Assembly: GCA_044359525.1 (NCBI GenBank)
Contig: JBIKLY010000001.1
Span: forward strand, 29,868 to 93,867
DNA length: 64,000 nucleotides
Direction: 5' to 3'
Source of the DNA: CAJBIL01 sp044359525
Lineage (GTDB): Bacteria > Pseudomonadota > Gammaproteobacteria > Burkholderiales > Rhodocyclaceae
Shown: one piece after another, positions 17,215-25,853 of the stretch
How the letters are laid out: the number at the start of each line of letters is the position of its first letter
How positions within the stretch are numbered: position 1 is the stretch's first letter
Translations under genes and position numbers: made by a program
Notes under the pieces: model-generated
The model's input: only the letters and a program-made list of their open reading frames with translations
The model's database searches: none
What the model was told of the DNA's origin: nothing

Positions 17215-18744
17215 ATGATACTTAATTTGTTTTCGTCCCGCCCTGACCATCCCCTGGCTGATCCCCGGGAGTTGAAGCGTGTAATCGCCGAGCTGCCGCT
17301 TGATAATGCCTTCAAGGCTGTTGATGAGGTTTCCGGCTGGTTCGAGTCCTTGCAGCACGCCGATGATTTCCGGGTCGATCACTATTTCGAGGTGGTGCAG
17401 CAACTCGACGAGGCGGCGCAGGTGTCTTTGCGCCGTCTGGCCCGCGATTATCTGAATTCGCCGCGCATCTCGAAAACCGAAGAGCGTCGTCTGTGGGGAA
17501 TCAATTCGGCATACTGGGCTGAAATTGCCGGGCTTTACGCACATTGCCTTGCGCGTGCGGCAGCAAACCCCAAAGAAAAGGGTAGCGAACTGCTTAAGCC
17601 GTTGTTGCCTCTGGCTGCGGCACGACTGCTGGCCGCGCGCGTCACGCAGCTCAAATGGGTCGAATATCGCTACGGCCCGGCAAATAGCGATTTGTGGCGA
17701 GCACTTGGTCAGGACTATCTGGCGGCCGAGACAGCGCGTTACGCTCAAAAGCCTTTGCAGCTCTATCCGAACCAACCCGGCGTCACCAGCGTTGCGCAAC
17801 AGTACTTGCAGGCGCTGGTATTCCATTCGTCATCGATGGATAGTCTGGTGCCGCGGGAAATTGAGCTTGCTGATCGATTGATCGAGCACTTTTTGTCCGG
17901 TTTCGTTTTTTCGGAAGATTGCCGCCCCGACAGTGTTTATTGGGTCGATGCCGCGAGTGGCTCGCCGCCTGCGCGTTTGGCGAAACAGCCAGGGCAGGTG
18001 ACGCCGACCCTGCGCTTCTTTTCGCCGGGAACGGCAACACAGGCACTTAATGAACTGATTCGCACGGTCGAGCGCGGAGATGTTCCGGATACGCTTAATT
18101 TAGGTGGTCAGTATCCGGCCAAGGTCGTGTTGCCGGTGCTGCGGCATCTGGCGATGTATTGGGCGGCGCAGCCGCCGCTGCGCGAGCATCAACGCCATGT
18201 CGTCAAGACACGGATTGCCGTGTTGAATGGCTTTGACGACAGCTTCACTGTATTTGCCGGCGAGGTGGCGCGCCTTGGCAAGGAGCGCAATGCCGAAAGT
18301 TGGGTCGTCGAAAACGTCAGTCTGGGCGGTTTTGGCGCCGGGGTGGATGATTTGCGTGGTGACTGGCTCAAGGTGGGCGCGCTGCTCAGCATGCAACCGG
18401 AGGGCGGCGACAACTGGGTGCTCGGGGCGGTGCGTCGCTACAGCAAGGATAGCGACGCGCATGCCAGCGTCGGTATTCAGTCGCTGTCGCGGCAGGCGCA
18501 GAGTGTCGAACTACGTCCGCGGACGAGCGGTATGTCGGCGATGAGTGCTATTCCCGGTGTCTGGTTGCGCGAGGGCAATGCGCCGGGCGAGGCACGCCTG
18601 GTATTGCCACCCGCCAGCTTCGATTTGCGCGAGAGCCTGGAATTCAGCCACGACGGCCGGAATTATCTACTGACCCCGATTGAGCTTGAGTCAAGTGGCA
18701 GTGATTACGAAATAGCCCGGTATCGTGAACACGTGGCGGATTAA
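17215..18744 (+). CDS. Conserved hypothetical protein with PilZ-like C-terminus
   Basis: A 509-residue cytoplasmic protein, mostly alpha-helical through about residue 330. The last roughly 180 residues read like a PilZ-type barrel: VENVSLGGFGAGV, LKVGALLSMQPEG, WVLGAVRRYSK and VGIQSLSR. The classical c-di-GMP motif pair RxxxR and DxSxxG is not clearly intact (NVSLGGFG is the nearest), so ligand binding is uncertain. It is monocistronic, ending 10 bases from the convergent mog. ATG 17215 is preferred to ATG 17194, which begins MQWCLD and has no Shine-Dalgarno. I do not recognise a characterised homologue. Confidence 0.7.
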   Translation: MILNLFSSRPDHPLADPRELKRVIAELPLDNAFKAVDEVSGWFESLQHADDFRVDHYFEVVQQLDEAAQVSLRRLARDYLNSPRISKTEERRLWGINSAYWAEIAGLYAHCLARAAANPKEKGSELLKPLLPLAAARLLAARVTQLKWVEYRYGPANSDLWRALGQDYLAAETARYAQKPLQLYPNQPGVTSVAQQYLQALVFHSSSMDSLVPREIELADRLIEHFLSGFVFSEDCRPDSVYWVDAASGSPPARLAKQPGQVTPTLRFFSPGTATQALNELIRTVERGDVPDTLNLGGQYPAKVVLPVLRHLAMYWAAQPPLREHQRHVVKTRIAVLNGFDDSFTVFAGEVARLGKERNAESWVVENVSLGGFGAGVDDLRGDWLKVGALLSMQPEGGDNWVLGAVRRYSKDSDAHASVGIQSLSRQAQSVELRPRTSGMSAMSAIPGVWLREGNAPGEARLVLPPASFDLRESLEFSHDGRNYLLTPIELESSGSDYEIARYREHVAD

Positions 18745-18754
18745 GTTGCCGGGT

Positions 18755-19354
18755 TTAGCCGACTGATTTTGGCCGGATCGCCGATTTCGGACGGAAGGCT
18801 TTAACTACGCTATCGACAGTTTCCACGTAAGGGCCGCCGATCAGATCGATGCAGTAGGGCACGGCGGCAAAGATTCCGGTTACGACCGTTGTGCCACCTG
18901 CGCCTTTGACGCCTTCCAGGGTTTCCCTGATCGATTTCGGCTGTCCGGGCAGGTTGAGGATCAGCGCCTTGCCGCGCACCACGCCAACTTGGCGCGACAA
19001 GATCGCCGTCGGCACGAAGTTCAGGCTGATTCGCCGCATCTCTTCGCCGAATCCCGGCAGAACCTTGTCGGCAACGGCCAGTGTCGCCTCGGGCGTGACG
19101 TCGCGCGGTGCCGGCCCGGTGCCGCCAGTGGTCAGGACAAGATCGCAGCCGGTTGTATCCACCAGTTCGATCAATGTTTTTTCGATTGATGCCTGATCAT
19201 CCGGAATCAGGCGCGTTTCCATGCGCCACGGGCTGGAAAGCGCCGCACCAAACCATTCCTCCAGGGCGGGTATGCCCTTGTCTTCATAAATGCCTTGCGA
19301 GGCGCGGTCGCTGATCGAGACGAGGCCGATCAGCAGTTCACGATTGCTGGCCAT
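18755..19354 (-). CDS. mog: Molybdopterin adenylyltransferase
   Basis: Adenylates molybdopterin before molybdate insertion in Moco synthesis. The 199-residue product matches Mog in length. Motifs are IGLVSISDRASQGIYEDKG at the N-terminus, LVLTTGGTGPAPRDVTPEA (MPT binding) and LNLPGQPKSIRE. The start at 19354 follows GAGGAA by a normal distance and overlaps the darP 3' end by 17 bases, so the two are probably cotranscribed. Confidence 0.93.
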   Translation of the reverse strand: MASNRELLIGLVSISDRASQGIYEDKGIPALEEWFGAALSSPWRMETRLIPDDQASIEKTLIELVDTTGCDLVLTTGGTGPAPRDVTPEATLAVADKVLPGFGEEMRRISLNFVPTAILSRQVGVVRGKALILNLPGQPKSIRETLEGVKGAGGTTVVTGIFAAVPYCIDLIGGPYVETVDSVVKAFRPKSAIRPKSVG

Positions 19355-19883
19355 CCTGTTCCTCTTCGTTGTTGTCCTGCGTTTGCCCGGACTCAAGCTC
19401 CTTGAGCACCTGGAAAATGGCCCGATAGCTACGCGGCGGTTTGTTCAGCTCCTGCTCCTTGAGCGCCGAGCGGCGCAGCGAGCGTAGATGCTGCATGTCG
19501 ATTGTCGGGTATAGCGTGGCGATTTCGTGCAGCACTTTCTCGTCGGCGAGAAATTCGGTACGCAGCCGCTCAAGACGATGCAGCTTGGCCGTCTCGCCGG
19601 CGGATTCACCGCGAATCATCGCCAGCGCCGCGCGGATCGGTTCCGGGTCGACGTTGCGCATCAGCTTGCCGACATATTGCACCTGCCGCCGACGCGCTTC
19701 GTCGTGCCGCGTCATGCGCTGTGTTTCACGCACGGCATCACGCAGAAAATCTGGGATGTCGATTTTTTTGATGCGGTCCGTCGATAAATCGATAAGCGCT
19801 TCACCCAGCGTCTGCAGGTCTTCCATCGCCTGCTTGCGCTGGGTCTTTGATAGGGGGAGTGGTTCTTCTTCAGGGGTGATCAT
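19338..19883 (-). CDS. darP: Ribosome biogenesis factor DarP/YjgA (DUF615)
   Basis: A 181-residue, highly charged helical protein of the YjgA family, which associates with late 50S assembly intermediates. Family signatures are KTQRKQAMEDLQTLGEALIDL, RRRQVQYVGKLMR and HLRSLRRSALKEQ. The C-terminus is acidic and Gln-rich. Placement divergent from pmbA is the usual proteobacterial arrangement. Here the two are separated by a 321-bp gap holding inverted repeat copy 3. Confidence 0.92.
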   Translation of the reverse strand: MITPEEEPLPLSKTQRKQAMEDLQTLGEALIDLSTDRIKKIDIPDFLRDAVRETQRMTRHDEARRRQVQYVGKLMRNVDPEPIRAALAMIRGESAGETAKLHRLERLRTEFLADEKVLHEIATLYPTIDMQHLRSLRRSALKEQELNKPPRSYRAIFQVLKELESGQTQDNNEEEQDGQQS

Positions 19884-20204
19884 TAGCTTACGACTCGCAT
19901 TTCAGTTGGTTCGGGCTTCGCCTGGTAAGTTACAGGCAGGTATAACAGGGCAATTTGATTTTAAAATCCAGGAACCCACCACAGAGGCACAGAGACACAG
20001 AGGAAACATGCCGCGAAGCAAATCCCGCGGGACAGAGAAAAGCTTAAGGCAAATGGTTTTCTCTGTGAAATCTCTGTGTCTCTGTGCCTCTGTGGTAGAT
20101 TTGAATTCAAATGCGATTGCCTTGAGCAGGTGGTGGGGTTTGCTGAATAACCGCATCCCGGCAAGCTGCTATGATAGCGGCTTTCAACGCCGGCTTCTTC
20201 CCCC
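19884..20204. other. Intergenic region darP/pmbA
   Basis: A 321-bp gap between divergent genes. About 120 bp is inverted repeat copy 3. The rest must contain promoters for both genes, but I cannot assign convincing -10/-35 boxes. No open reading frame here has recognisable content, although one long overlapping frame crosses it by chance. Confidence 0.6.
19976..20096. repeat. Inverted repeat element, copy 3 (CACAGAG type) with internal insert
   Basis: Left arm ACCACAGAGGCACAGAGACA and right arm TGTCTCTGTGCCTCTGTGGT are exact inverses. The left arm is followed by a 26-base GC-rich insert at 20008-20033 (CATGCCGCGAAGC ... CCGCGGGAC) whose reverse complement aligns with the insert of copy 2, apart from two or three bases. 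The insert has its own CCGCG/CGCGG hairpin. Confidence 0.9.
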
Positions 20205-21578
20205 ATGTCGCGATCCTCTGTTTCCGCCAAGCCCGAATCACGTTTCAGCCACCGTCTTGAGAACCTGCAGGCGTTTGCGCAGGACGTTCTTGACCATGCC
20301 AGAAAACAGGGCGCCAGCGCCTGCGAAGTCGATGTTACCGAGGGTTTTGGCCAGTCGGTGAGCGTGCGTTGCAATGAAGTCGAAACCATCGAATACAACC
20401 GCGACAAGGGAATCGGTGTCGCAGTCTATATCGGGCAGCAGAAGGGTTATGCCAGTACCTCGGACTTTTCTTCGACCGCGTTGCGTGAAACCGTTGAAGC
20501 GGCCCTCAATATCGCCCGTTTTACTGCTGCCGATTCCTGCGCCGGGCTGCCCGATGCCAAATTGCTCGCCAAGCCCGGCAAGAATCAGCCGGACCTCGAC
20601 GTTTATCATCCGTGGCTGCTCTCGGTCGATGGCGCCATCGAGCTGGCGCAGCGTTGTGAGCAGGCCGCTTTTGCTGTCAGTCCGCAGATCGCCAATTCCG
20701 AAGGCGCAACGGTATCGATGCAGGAAGGGCAATTCGTTTCGGCCAACAGCCTCGGTTTTATGGGCGGCTATCCGACGTCACGGCACTATCTGTCTTGCTC
20801 GGTGATCGCTGGCAAAAACGACAATATGCAGCGCGATGACTGGTATTCGACATCGCGCGATCCGCGTGCCCTTGCCGCACCGGAAGCGATTGGTGATTAC
20901 GCGGCACGCCGCGCCCTGTCACGGCTCGGTGCGCGCAAGATCAAGACCTGCCAGGTGCCGGTACTGTTCGAAGCACCGCTCGCCACCTCGCTGATTGGTA
21001 GCTTTGTCCATTCGGTGAGCGGCGGCAGCCTGTACCGCAAAACATCATTTCTCGTTGATAGCCTTGGTAAGCGCGTCTTCTCGAAGAAGGTGCAGATCAG
21101 TGAACGCCCGCATCTGCCGGGCGGGCTGGCGAGCAGCTACTTCGATAGTGATGGCGTCGCGACAAATGACCGTGAGGTCATCGTCGATGGCGTGCTGCAG
21201 GGTTATTTTTTGAGCGCCTATACGGCGCGCAAGCTGGGGATGCAGACCACCGGCAATGCTGGCGGTTGCCATAACCTGATCGTGCATCCCGGCAAGCGTG
21301 ATTTTCGCGGGCTGCTCAAGAAAATGGGGCGTGGCCTGCTGGTGACCGAGTTGCTCGGGCAGGGCGTCAACTATGTCAATGGCGATTATTCACGCGGCGC
21401 TGCGGGTTACTGGGTGGAGGGCGGCGAGATTGTGCATGCCGTCGAAGAAATCACCATCGCCGGTAATCTGCGCGACATGTTCCGCAATGTCGCCGGTATT
21501 GGCAATGACGTTCTGGTGCGCGGCTCCAAACAGGTGGGTTCTATCCTTATTGAACAGATGAAGGTTGCCGGCAACTGA
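20205..21578 (+). CDS. pmbA: Metalloprotease PmbA (TldE)
   Basis: Partner of TldD in a heterodimeric zinc protease that degrades unfolded peptides and matures modified peptides. The 457-residue product shows EVDVTEGFGQSVSVRCNEVETIEYNRDKGIGV near the N-terminus, PVLFEAPLATSLIGSF centrally, and the C-terminal RGAAGYWVEGGEI and IAGNLRDMFRN of the family. TldE subunits lack the HExxxH of TldD; I see none here. A strong 18-bp terminator follows at once. Confidence 0.94.
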   Translation: MSRSSVSAKPESRFSHRLENLQAFAQDVLDHARKQGASACEVDVTEGFGQSVSVRCNEVETIEYNRDKGIGVAVYIGQQKGYASTSDFSSTALRETVEAALNIARFTAADSCAGLPDAKLLAKPGKNQPDLDVYHPWLLSVDGAIELAQRCEQAAFAVSPQIANSEGATVSMQEGQFVSANSLGFMGGYPTSRHYLSCSVIAGKNDNMQRDDWYSTSRDPRALAAPEAIGDYAARRALSRLGARKIKTCQVPVLFEAPLATSLIGSFVHSVSGGSLYRKTSFLVDSLGKRVFSKKVQISERPHLPGGLASSYFDSDGVATNDREVIVDGVLQGYFLSAYTARKLGMQTTGNAGGCHNLIVHPGKRDFRGLLKKMGRGLLVTELLGQGVNYVNGDYSRGAAGYWVEGGEIVHAVEEITIAGNLRDMFRNVAGIGNDVLVRGSKQVGSILIEQMKVAGN

Positions 21579-21596
21579 TCGACGCTGGCAGCAGGG

Positions 21597-21636
21597 AAAC
21601 GACGCAGGCCCCGAGTTTTCGGGGCCTGCGTCGTTT
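21597..21636 (+). terminator. Strong hairpin terminator after pmbA
   Basis: A perfect 18-bp stem: AAACGACGCAGGCCCCGA (21597-21614) pairs with TCGGGGCCTGCGTCGTTT (21619-21636) over a four-base loop. The A and T ends make it work on either strand. It insulates the TRAP genes from pmbA. Confidence 0.85.
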
Positions 21637-21743
21637 CAGGCAACGCACAGGCGCAGGAGCGTGCTGTTTTTGTGCCACCCAGTCTCTACATGGTTCACCC
21701 CATCGCAGAATTTGTACGATGTAATTATGAATTCAATTACGGA

Positions 21744-21755
21744 AAATATATTTAA
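21744..21755. promoter_or_regulatory. AT-rich 12-mer shared with dctQ upstream region
   Basis: AAATATATTTAA lies about 90 bases upstream of dctP1 and occurs again exactly at 26628-26639, upstream of dctQ. It could be a common operator or an AT-rich UP/IHF-like element for the two TRAP transcription units. No regulator gene is adjacent. Confidence 0.4.
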
Positions 21756-21772
21756 ATTCAATGAGTTAACGC

Positions 21773-21802
21773 TTGCGCGTAACGAATTGCATCATCTATA
21801 AT
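21773..21802 (+). promoter_or_regulatory. Sigma-70 type promoter of dctP1
   Basis: The -10 box TATAAT at 21797-21802 is a perfect consensus. A poorer -35 box TTGCGC lies at 21773-21778 with an 18-base spacer. Transcription would start about 35 bases before the ATG at 21845. A long AT-rich tract lies just upstream. Confidence 0.5.
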
Positions 21803-21844
21803 CGCGCCGCGGTCCAGAATTTAACCCTCCGGAGGAGATATTCC

Positions 21845-22924
21845 ATGGAAAGACGTTCCTTTTTGAAAAAAGCTGGTGTCGGCCTTGCTGCCGGCGCTGT
21901 TGCAATGCCTGCTATTGCCCAGAATGCCCCGACCATCAAGTGGCGTCTGGCCTCGAGTTTTCCGAAGAGCCTTGACACCATCTACGGCGGCGCTGAGCAC
22001 ATGGCCAAGCGCGTGTCGGAAGCCACGGGCGGCAAGTTCCAGATTCAGGTTTTCGCTGCCGGTGAAATCGTTCCCGGTCCGGGTGTGATGGATGCCGTCA
22101 AGGACGGTACCGTTGAAATGGGCCATACCGCCTCGTTCTACTTCTTCGGCAAAGATCCGACCTTCGCGTTCGATTGCGCCGTTCCGTTCGGCATGACCAT
22201 GCGTCAGCTTGATGCCTGGATGCGTCATGGCAACGGTGGCAAGTTGATGGGCGAGTTTTTTGCCAAGTCGAATATTGTTTCGATCCCCTGCGGCAACACC
22301 GGTACCCAGATGGCTGGCTGGTTCCGCAAGGAACTGAAGACGGTCGAGGACCTCAAGGGCCTGAAAATGCGCATCGGTGGTTACGCCGGCGCAGTCATGT
22401 CGAAGCTTGGTGTTGTGCCCCAGCAGATTCCGGGTGGCGATATTTACCCGGCGCTGGAAAAAGGCACGATCGACGCATCGGAATGGATCGGACCTTACGA
22501 CGACCAGAAGCTTGGCTTCAACAAGGTCGCCAAGTTTTACTACTATCCGGGTTGGTGGGAAGGCGGCACGACGCTGTCGGCTTACATCAATGCCAAGAAA
22601 TTTGCCGAGTTGCCGAAGGAGTATCAGGTCATTCTTCAGGACGCTTGTGCCGAAGCGCATGCCGACATGATGGCCAAGTACGATGCCAAAAACCCGACCG
22701 CACTGAAGCAACTGGTTGGCTCCGGCACGCAGCTTCGTCCGCTGCCGAAGGAAATCATGGACGCATCTTACAAGGCGGCGATGGAGCTCTACGCAGAAAC
22801 CTCGGCGAAAAATGCCGACTTCAAGAAAGTTTACGACGACTACAAGAAGTTTATGGACGATCAGAACCTTTGGCACCGCATCGCCGAAGCTTCGTACTCG
22901 AACTACATGTACAGCAAGCGCTAA
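21845..22924 (+). CDS. TRAP transporter substrate-binding protein DctP, copy 1 (TAT-exported)
   Basis: A 359-residue periplasmic solute receptor of the DctP/TakP family. The N-terminus carries a twin-arginine signal (RRSFLKK at residues 3-9, cleavage after AIA-Q), so it folds before export. Family features are IKWRLASSFPKSLDTIYGGAE, the conserved arginine segment MRIGGYAGAVMSKLG that ligates carboxylate substrates, and WWEGG. ATG 21845 is fixed by GGAGGAG eight bases upstream. Substrates of relatives are 2-oxo acids or similar carboxylates; the actual one is unknown. It is followed by its own terminator and then by a close paralogue. Confidence 0.93.
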   Translation: MERRSFLKKAGVGLAAGAVAMPAIAQNAPTIKWRLASSFPKSLDTIYGGAEHMAKRVSEATGGKFQIQVFAAGEIVPGPGVMDAVKDGTVEMGHTASFYFFGKDPTFAFDCAVPFGMTMRQLDAWMRHGNGGKLMGEFFAKSNIVSIPCGNTGTQMAGWFRKELKTVEDLKGLKMRIGGYAGAVMSKLGVVPQQIPGGDIYPALEKGTIDASEWIGPYDDQKLGFNKVAKFYYYPGWWEGGTTLSAYINAKKFAELPKEYQVILQDACAEAHADMMAKYDAKNPTALKQLVGSGTQLRPLPKEIMDASYKAAMELYAETSAKNADFKKVYDDYKKFMDDQNLWHRIAEASYSNYMYSKR

Positions 22925-22948
22925 GCAGGTTCTTTTTCGATAAAGTTT

Positions 22949-22976
22949 AACGGGGGCAATTGCCCCCGTTTTTTTT
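22949..22976 (+). terminator. Terminator after dctP copy 1
   Basis: Perfect palindrome AACGGGGGCAATTGCCCCCG followed by a run of T. It should limit read-through into the second dctP, which implies a separate promoter for copy 2 or differential expression. Confidence 0.88.
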
Positions 22977-23126
22977 GCCAGTGCCCAGTGTGACAGCGGG
23001 CGATAGGCCATATGAAACCATGGTTTTGGGTATGGTTGATGAAGTTGGAATTGGCTCTTCCATAACGTGTTTCTTTGGTTATACTGGCTGAGCAATTCGT
23101 AGCCCAACCCTTGAGGAGACATAAAA

Positions 23127-24206
23127 ATGGAAAGACGTTCCTTTTTGAAAAAAGCGGGTGTCGGCCTTGCTGCCGGCGCTGTCGCCATGCCCGCAATCGC
23201 CCAGAATGCACCTGTCGTAAAATGGCGGCTGGCTTCCAGCTTTCCGAAGAGCCTTGATACGATTTACGGCGGTGCCGAGCACATGGCCAAGATGGTGTCC
23301 GAGGCCACCGGCGGCAAGTTCCAGATCCAGGTTTTCGCCGCGGGCGAAATCGTTCCCGGTCCTGCCGTCTTTGACGCCGTCAAGGACAGCACGGTCGAAA
23401 TGGCGCACACCGCCTCGTACTACTTTTTCGGCAAGGATCCAAGTTACGCCTTTGATTGCGCCATTCCATTCGGTATGACCAACCGTCAACTCGATGCCTG
23501 GATGCGGCATGGCAACGGCGGCAAGTTGATGGGGGAACTGTTTGCCAAGTCGAACATCGTCGCCATTCCCTGCGGCAACACCGGCGTGCAGATGGGCGGC
23601 TGGTTCCGCAAGGAGATCAAGACGGTCGCCGATCTGAAAGGTCTGAAGATGCGCATCGGCGGTTACGCCGGCGCCGTCATGTCCAAACTGGGCGTTGTAC
23701 CGCAGCAGATTCCGGGCGGCGATATTTATCCTTCGCTCGAAAAAGGCACGATCGATGCGGCCGAGTGGGTTGGTCCGTACGATGATCAGAAGCTGGGTTT
23801 CAATAAGGTCGCCAAGTTCTACTATTACCCAGGCTGGTGGGAAGGCGGGCCACAGTTGACGGCCTACGTCGACGCCAAGAAATTCGCTGCGTTGCCGAAA
23901 GAGTATCAGGCCATTTTGAATATTGCCTGTGCCGATGCGCATGTGGACATGATGTCGAAGTACGATGCCAAGAATCCGACGGCGCTCAAGCAACTGGTTG
24001 GTTCCGGCACGGTGCTGAAGCCCTTCCCGAAGGAAGTGATGGATGCCTGCTACAAGGCGGCGATGGAGCTCTATGCTGAGACCTCGGCACAGAATCCGGG
24101 CTTCAAGAAAATCTACGACGACTACAAGAAGTTCAAGGACGATCAGAACCTCTGGTTCCGCATCGCCGAAGGTTCGTACGCGAACTACATGTATAGCGCG
24201 AAATAG
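23127..24206 (+). CDS. TRAP transporter substrate-binding protein DctP, copy 2 (TAT-exported)
   Basis: A 359-residue paralogue of the preceding protein with identical length and an identical first 28 residues, including the RRSFLKK TAT signal and cleavage site. The whole sequence aligns without gaps. Differences cluster in surface positions such as VMDAVKDG to VFDAVKDS and GTTLSAYINAKK to GPQLTAYVDAKK. The first roughly 50 nucleotides are almost identical, indicating a fairly recent tandem duplication. A TATACT box at 23080-23085 may be its own -10. The two proteins may present different ligands to one DctQM permease. Confidence 0.93.
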   Translation: MERRSFLKKAGVGLAAGAVAMPAIAQNAPVVKWRLASSFPKSLDTIYGGAEHMAKMVSEATGGKFQIQVFAAGEIVPGPAVFDAVKDSTVEMAHTASYYFFGKDPSYAFDCAIPFGMTNRQLDAWMRHGNGGKLMGELFAKSNIVAIPCGNTGVQMGGWFRKEIKTVADLKGLKMRIGGYAGAVMSKLGVVPQQIPGGDIYPSLEKGTIDAAEWVGPYDDQKLGFNKVAKFYYYPGWWEGGPQLTAYVDAKKFAALPKEYQAILNIACADAHVDMMSKYDAKNPTALKQLVGSGTVLKPFPKEVMDACYKAAMELYAETSAQNPGFKKIYDDYKKFKDDQNLWFRIAEGSYANYMYSAK

Positions 24207-24251
24207 TCGGCTGGCGCCAGAGGTTGCCCTCCGGCACTTCTGCGTAGCAAC

Positions 24252-24279
24252 AAACGGGAGCAACTGCTCCCGTTTTTTT
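24252..24279 (+). terminator. Terminator after dctP copy 2
   Basis: Stem AAACGGGAGCA / TGCTCCCGTTT with a very short loop, followed by T residues. It closes the dctP units before the convergent dctQM operon. Confidence 0.85.
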
Positions 24280-24299
24280 GTCCATCGAAAGTGCAGTCG

Positions 24300-24327
24300 A
24301 AAAAAGCCCCGCTGAAGAGCGGGGCTT
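24300..24327 (-). terminator. Terminator of dctQM operon
   Basis: On the minus strand, AAGCCCCGCT pairs with AGCGGGGCTT over a four-base loop and runs into T residues. It lies 18 bases beyond the dctM stop. Confidence 0.85.
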
Positions 24328-24344
24328 AGAACTTCTGGAATTGC

Positions 24345-25853
24345 TTACTTCGGTTGATCCTGCTTCATCGAGTCCATGATCGCCTTGTTTGGATCTTCAG
24401 CGGCACCAGCCGGCGTTCCGGACGTTCCCGGTGGACTTTCGAGTCCTGGCGGCATGGCGGGTGCCCCGTAGTCGGAGGTCGGCATGTCGATCTTCACCGA
24501 GTCCAGATCGACCACGGCGTCCTTGTCCAGGTTCCAGCTGACCATGCCGGGGAAGGCGATAACCAGGCCAATCATGATGATCTGGATACAGACGAAGGGA
24601 ATGGCACCCCAGTAGATGTCGGTCGTCTTGATCGTCGGTGGCGCCACCGAGCGCAGGTAAAAGAGTGCAAAACCGAACGGCGGGTGCATGAAAGAGGTCT
24701 GCATGTTCACCGCGAGCAATATGCCGAACCAGATCAGGTCGATGCCCAGCTTGTCGGCAACCGGCCCGAGCAGCGGCACGACGATGAACGACAGTTCGAA
24801 GAAGTCGAGGAAGAAGGCGAGCAGGAAGACCAGCACGTTGGTGACGATCAGGAAGCCAAGCTGGCCGCCGGGCAGGCCAGTCAGCAGATGCTCGACCCAG
24901 CGGTGACCATCGACGCCGTAGAAGGTCAGCGAGAAAACGCGCGCGCCGACGAGAATGAACACCACGAAGGTGGTCAGTTTGGCGGTGGTTTCCATTGCCT
25001 GCTTGAGCAGCTTTATCGACAGGCGTTTGCGCGCCATGGCCATGATCAGCGCGCCGGTCGCGCCCATCGCGCCACCCTCGGTCGGTGTGGCAATGCCGAG
25101 GAAGATGGTGCCGAGCACGAGGAAGATCAGGAACAGCGGCGGTACCAGTGTGGTCAGTACGCGGATAAACAGCTTGGCGCCGCGTAACGAGCGCGCTTCG
25201 AGCGGCAGGGCGGGCGCCCATTGCGGCTTGAAAATGGCGATCAGAATGACATAGCCGACGTAGAGTCCGGTCAGCACGAAGCCCGGCAGGAAGGCACCGG
25301 CGTACATGTCGCCGACCGATTTGCCCAACTGGTCGGCCATGATGATCAGCACCAGCGACGGCGGGATGATCTGCGCCAGTGTACCGGAGGCAGCAATAAC
25401 ACCCGACGCCAGTTTCTTGTCGTAGCCGTAGCGCAACATGATCGGCAGTGAGATGAGGCCCATCGAGATCACCGAGGCAGCAACGACGCCGGTGGTGGCT
25501 GCAAGCAGCGCGCCGACGAAGATCACCGCCAGTGCCAGTCCGCCACGCAGTGGGCCAAAGAGCTGGCCGATGGTATCGAGCAGGTCCTCGGCCATGCCTG
25601 ATCGTTCGAGGATCAGGCCCATAAAGGTAAAGAAGGGGATGGCGAGCAGCGTATCGTTGGCCATGACGCCGAAGATACGGTCAGGTAGTGCCTGGAAGAG
25701 TTGCGGGCCAAGCAGACCGAGCTCGATGCCGATCAGGCCGAAGACCACGCCGTTGGCGGCGAGGGCGAAGGCGACGGGGAAGCCGACGAGCATGAAGATG
25801 ACCATCGAGACGAAGATGATCGGCGCCATGTTGGCGATCAGAAACTCAGTCAT
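24345..25853 (-). CDS. dctM: TRAP transporter large permease DctM
   Basis: A 502-residue inner-membrane protein with about 12-13 hydrophobic segments, of the DctM/TakM subfamily. Signatures are PFFTFMGLILERSGMAEDLL, GVVAASVISMGLISLPIMLRYGYD, the SGTLAQIIPPS loop and PTEGGAMGATGAL. A hydrophilic Gly/Pro-rich tail of about 60 residues (EDPNKAIMDSMKQDQPK at the end) is longer than usual. The start at 25853 shares one base with the dctQ stop (TAATG), giving translational coupling. It forms the sodium-driven channel with DctQ. Confidence 0.94.
   Translation of the reverse strand: MTEFLIANMAPIIFVSMVIFMLVGFPVAFALAANGVVFGLIGIELGLLGPQLFQALPDRIFGVMANDTLLAIPFFTFMGLILERSGMAEDLLDTIGQLFGPLRGGLALAVIFVGALLAATTGVVAASVISMGLISLPIMLRYGYDKKLASGVIAASGTLAQIIPPSLVLIIMADQLGKSVGDMYAGAFLPGFVLTGLYVGYVILIAIFKPQWAPALPLEARSLRGAKLFIRVLTTLVPPLFLIFLVLGTIFLGIATPTEGGAMGATGALIMAMARKRLSIKLLKQAMETTAKLTTFVVFILVGARVFSLTFYGVDGHRWVEHLLTGLPGGQLGFLIVTNVLVFLLAFFLDFFELSFIVVPLLGPVADKLGIDLIWFGILLAVNMQTSFMHPPFGFALFYLRSVAPPTIKTTDIYWGAIPFVCIQIIMIGLVIAFPGMVSWNLDKDAVVDLDSVKIDMPTSDYGAPAMPPGLESPPGTSGTPAGAAEDPNKAIMDSMKQDQPK

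Noticed and set aside
21821..24263. Two long minus-strand frames that resemble each other
   Set aside because: They are antisense to the two dctP paralogues; their mutual similarity is only a reflection of that duplication.
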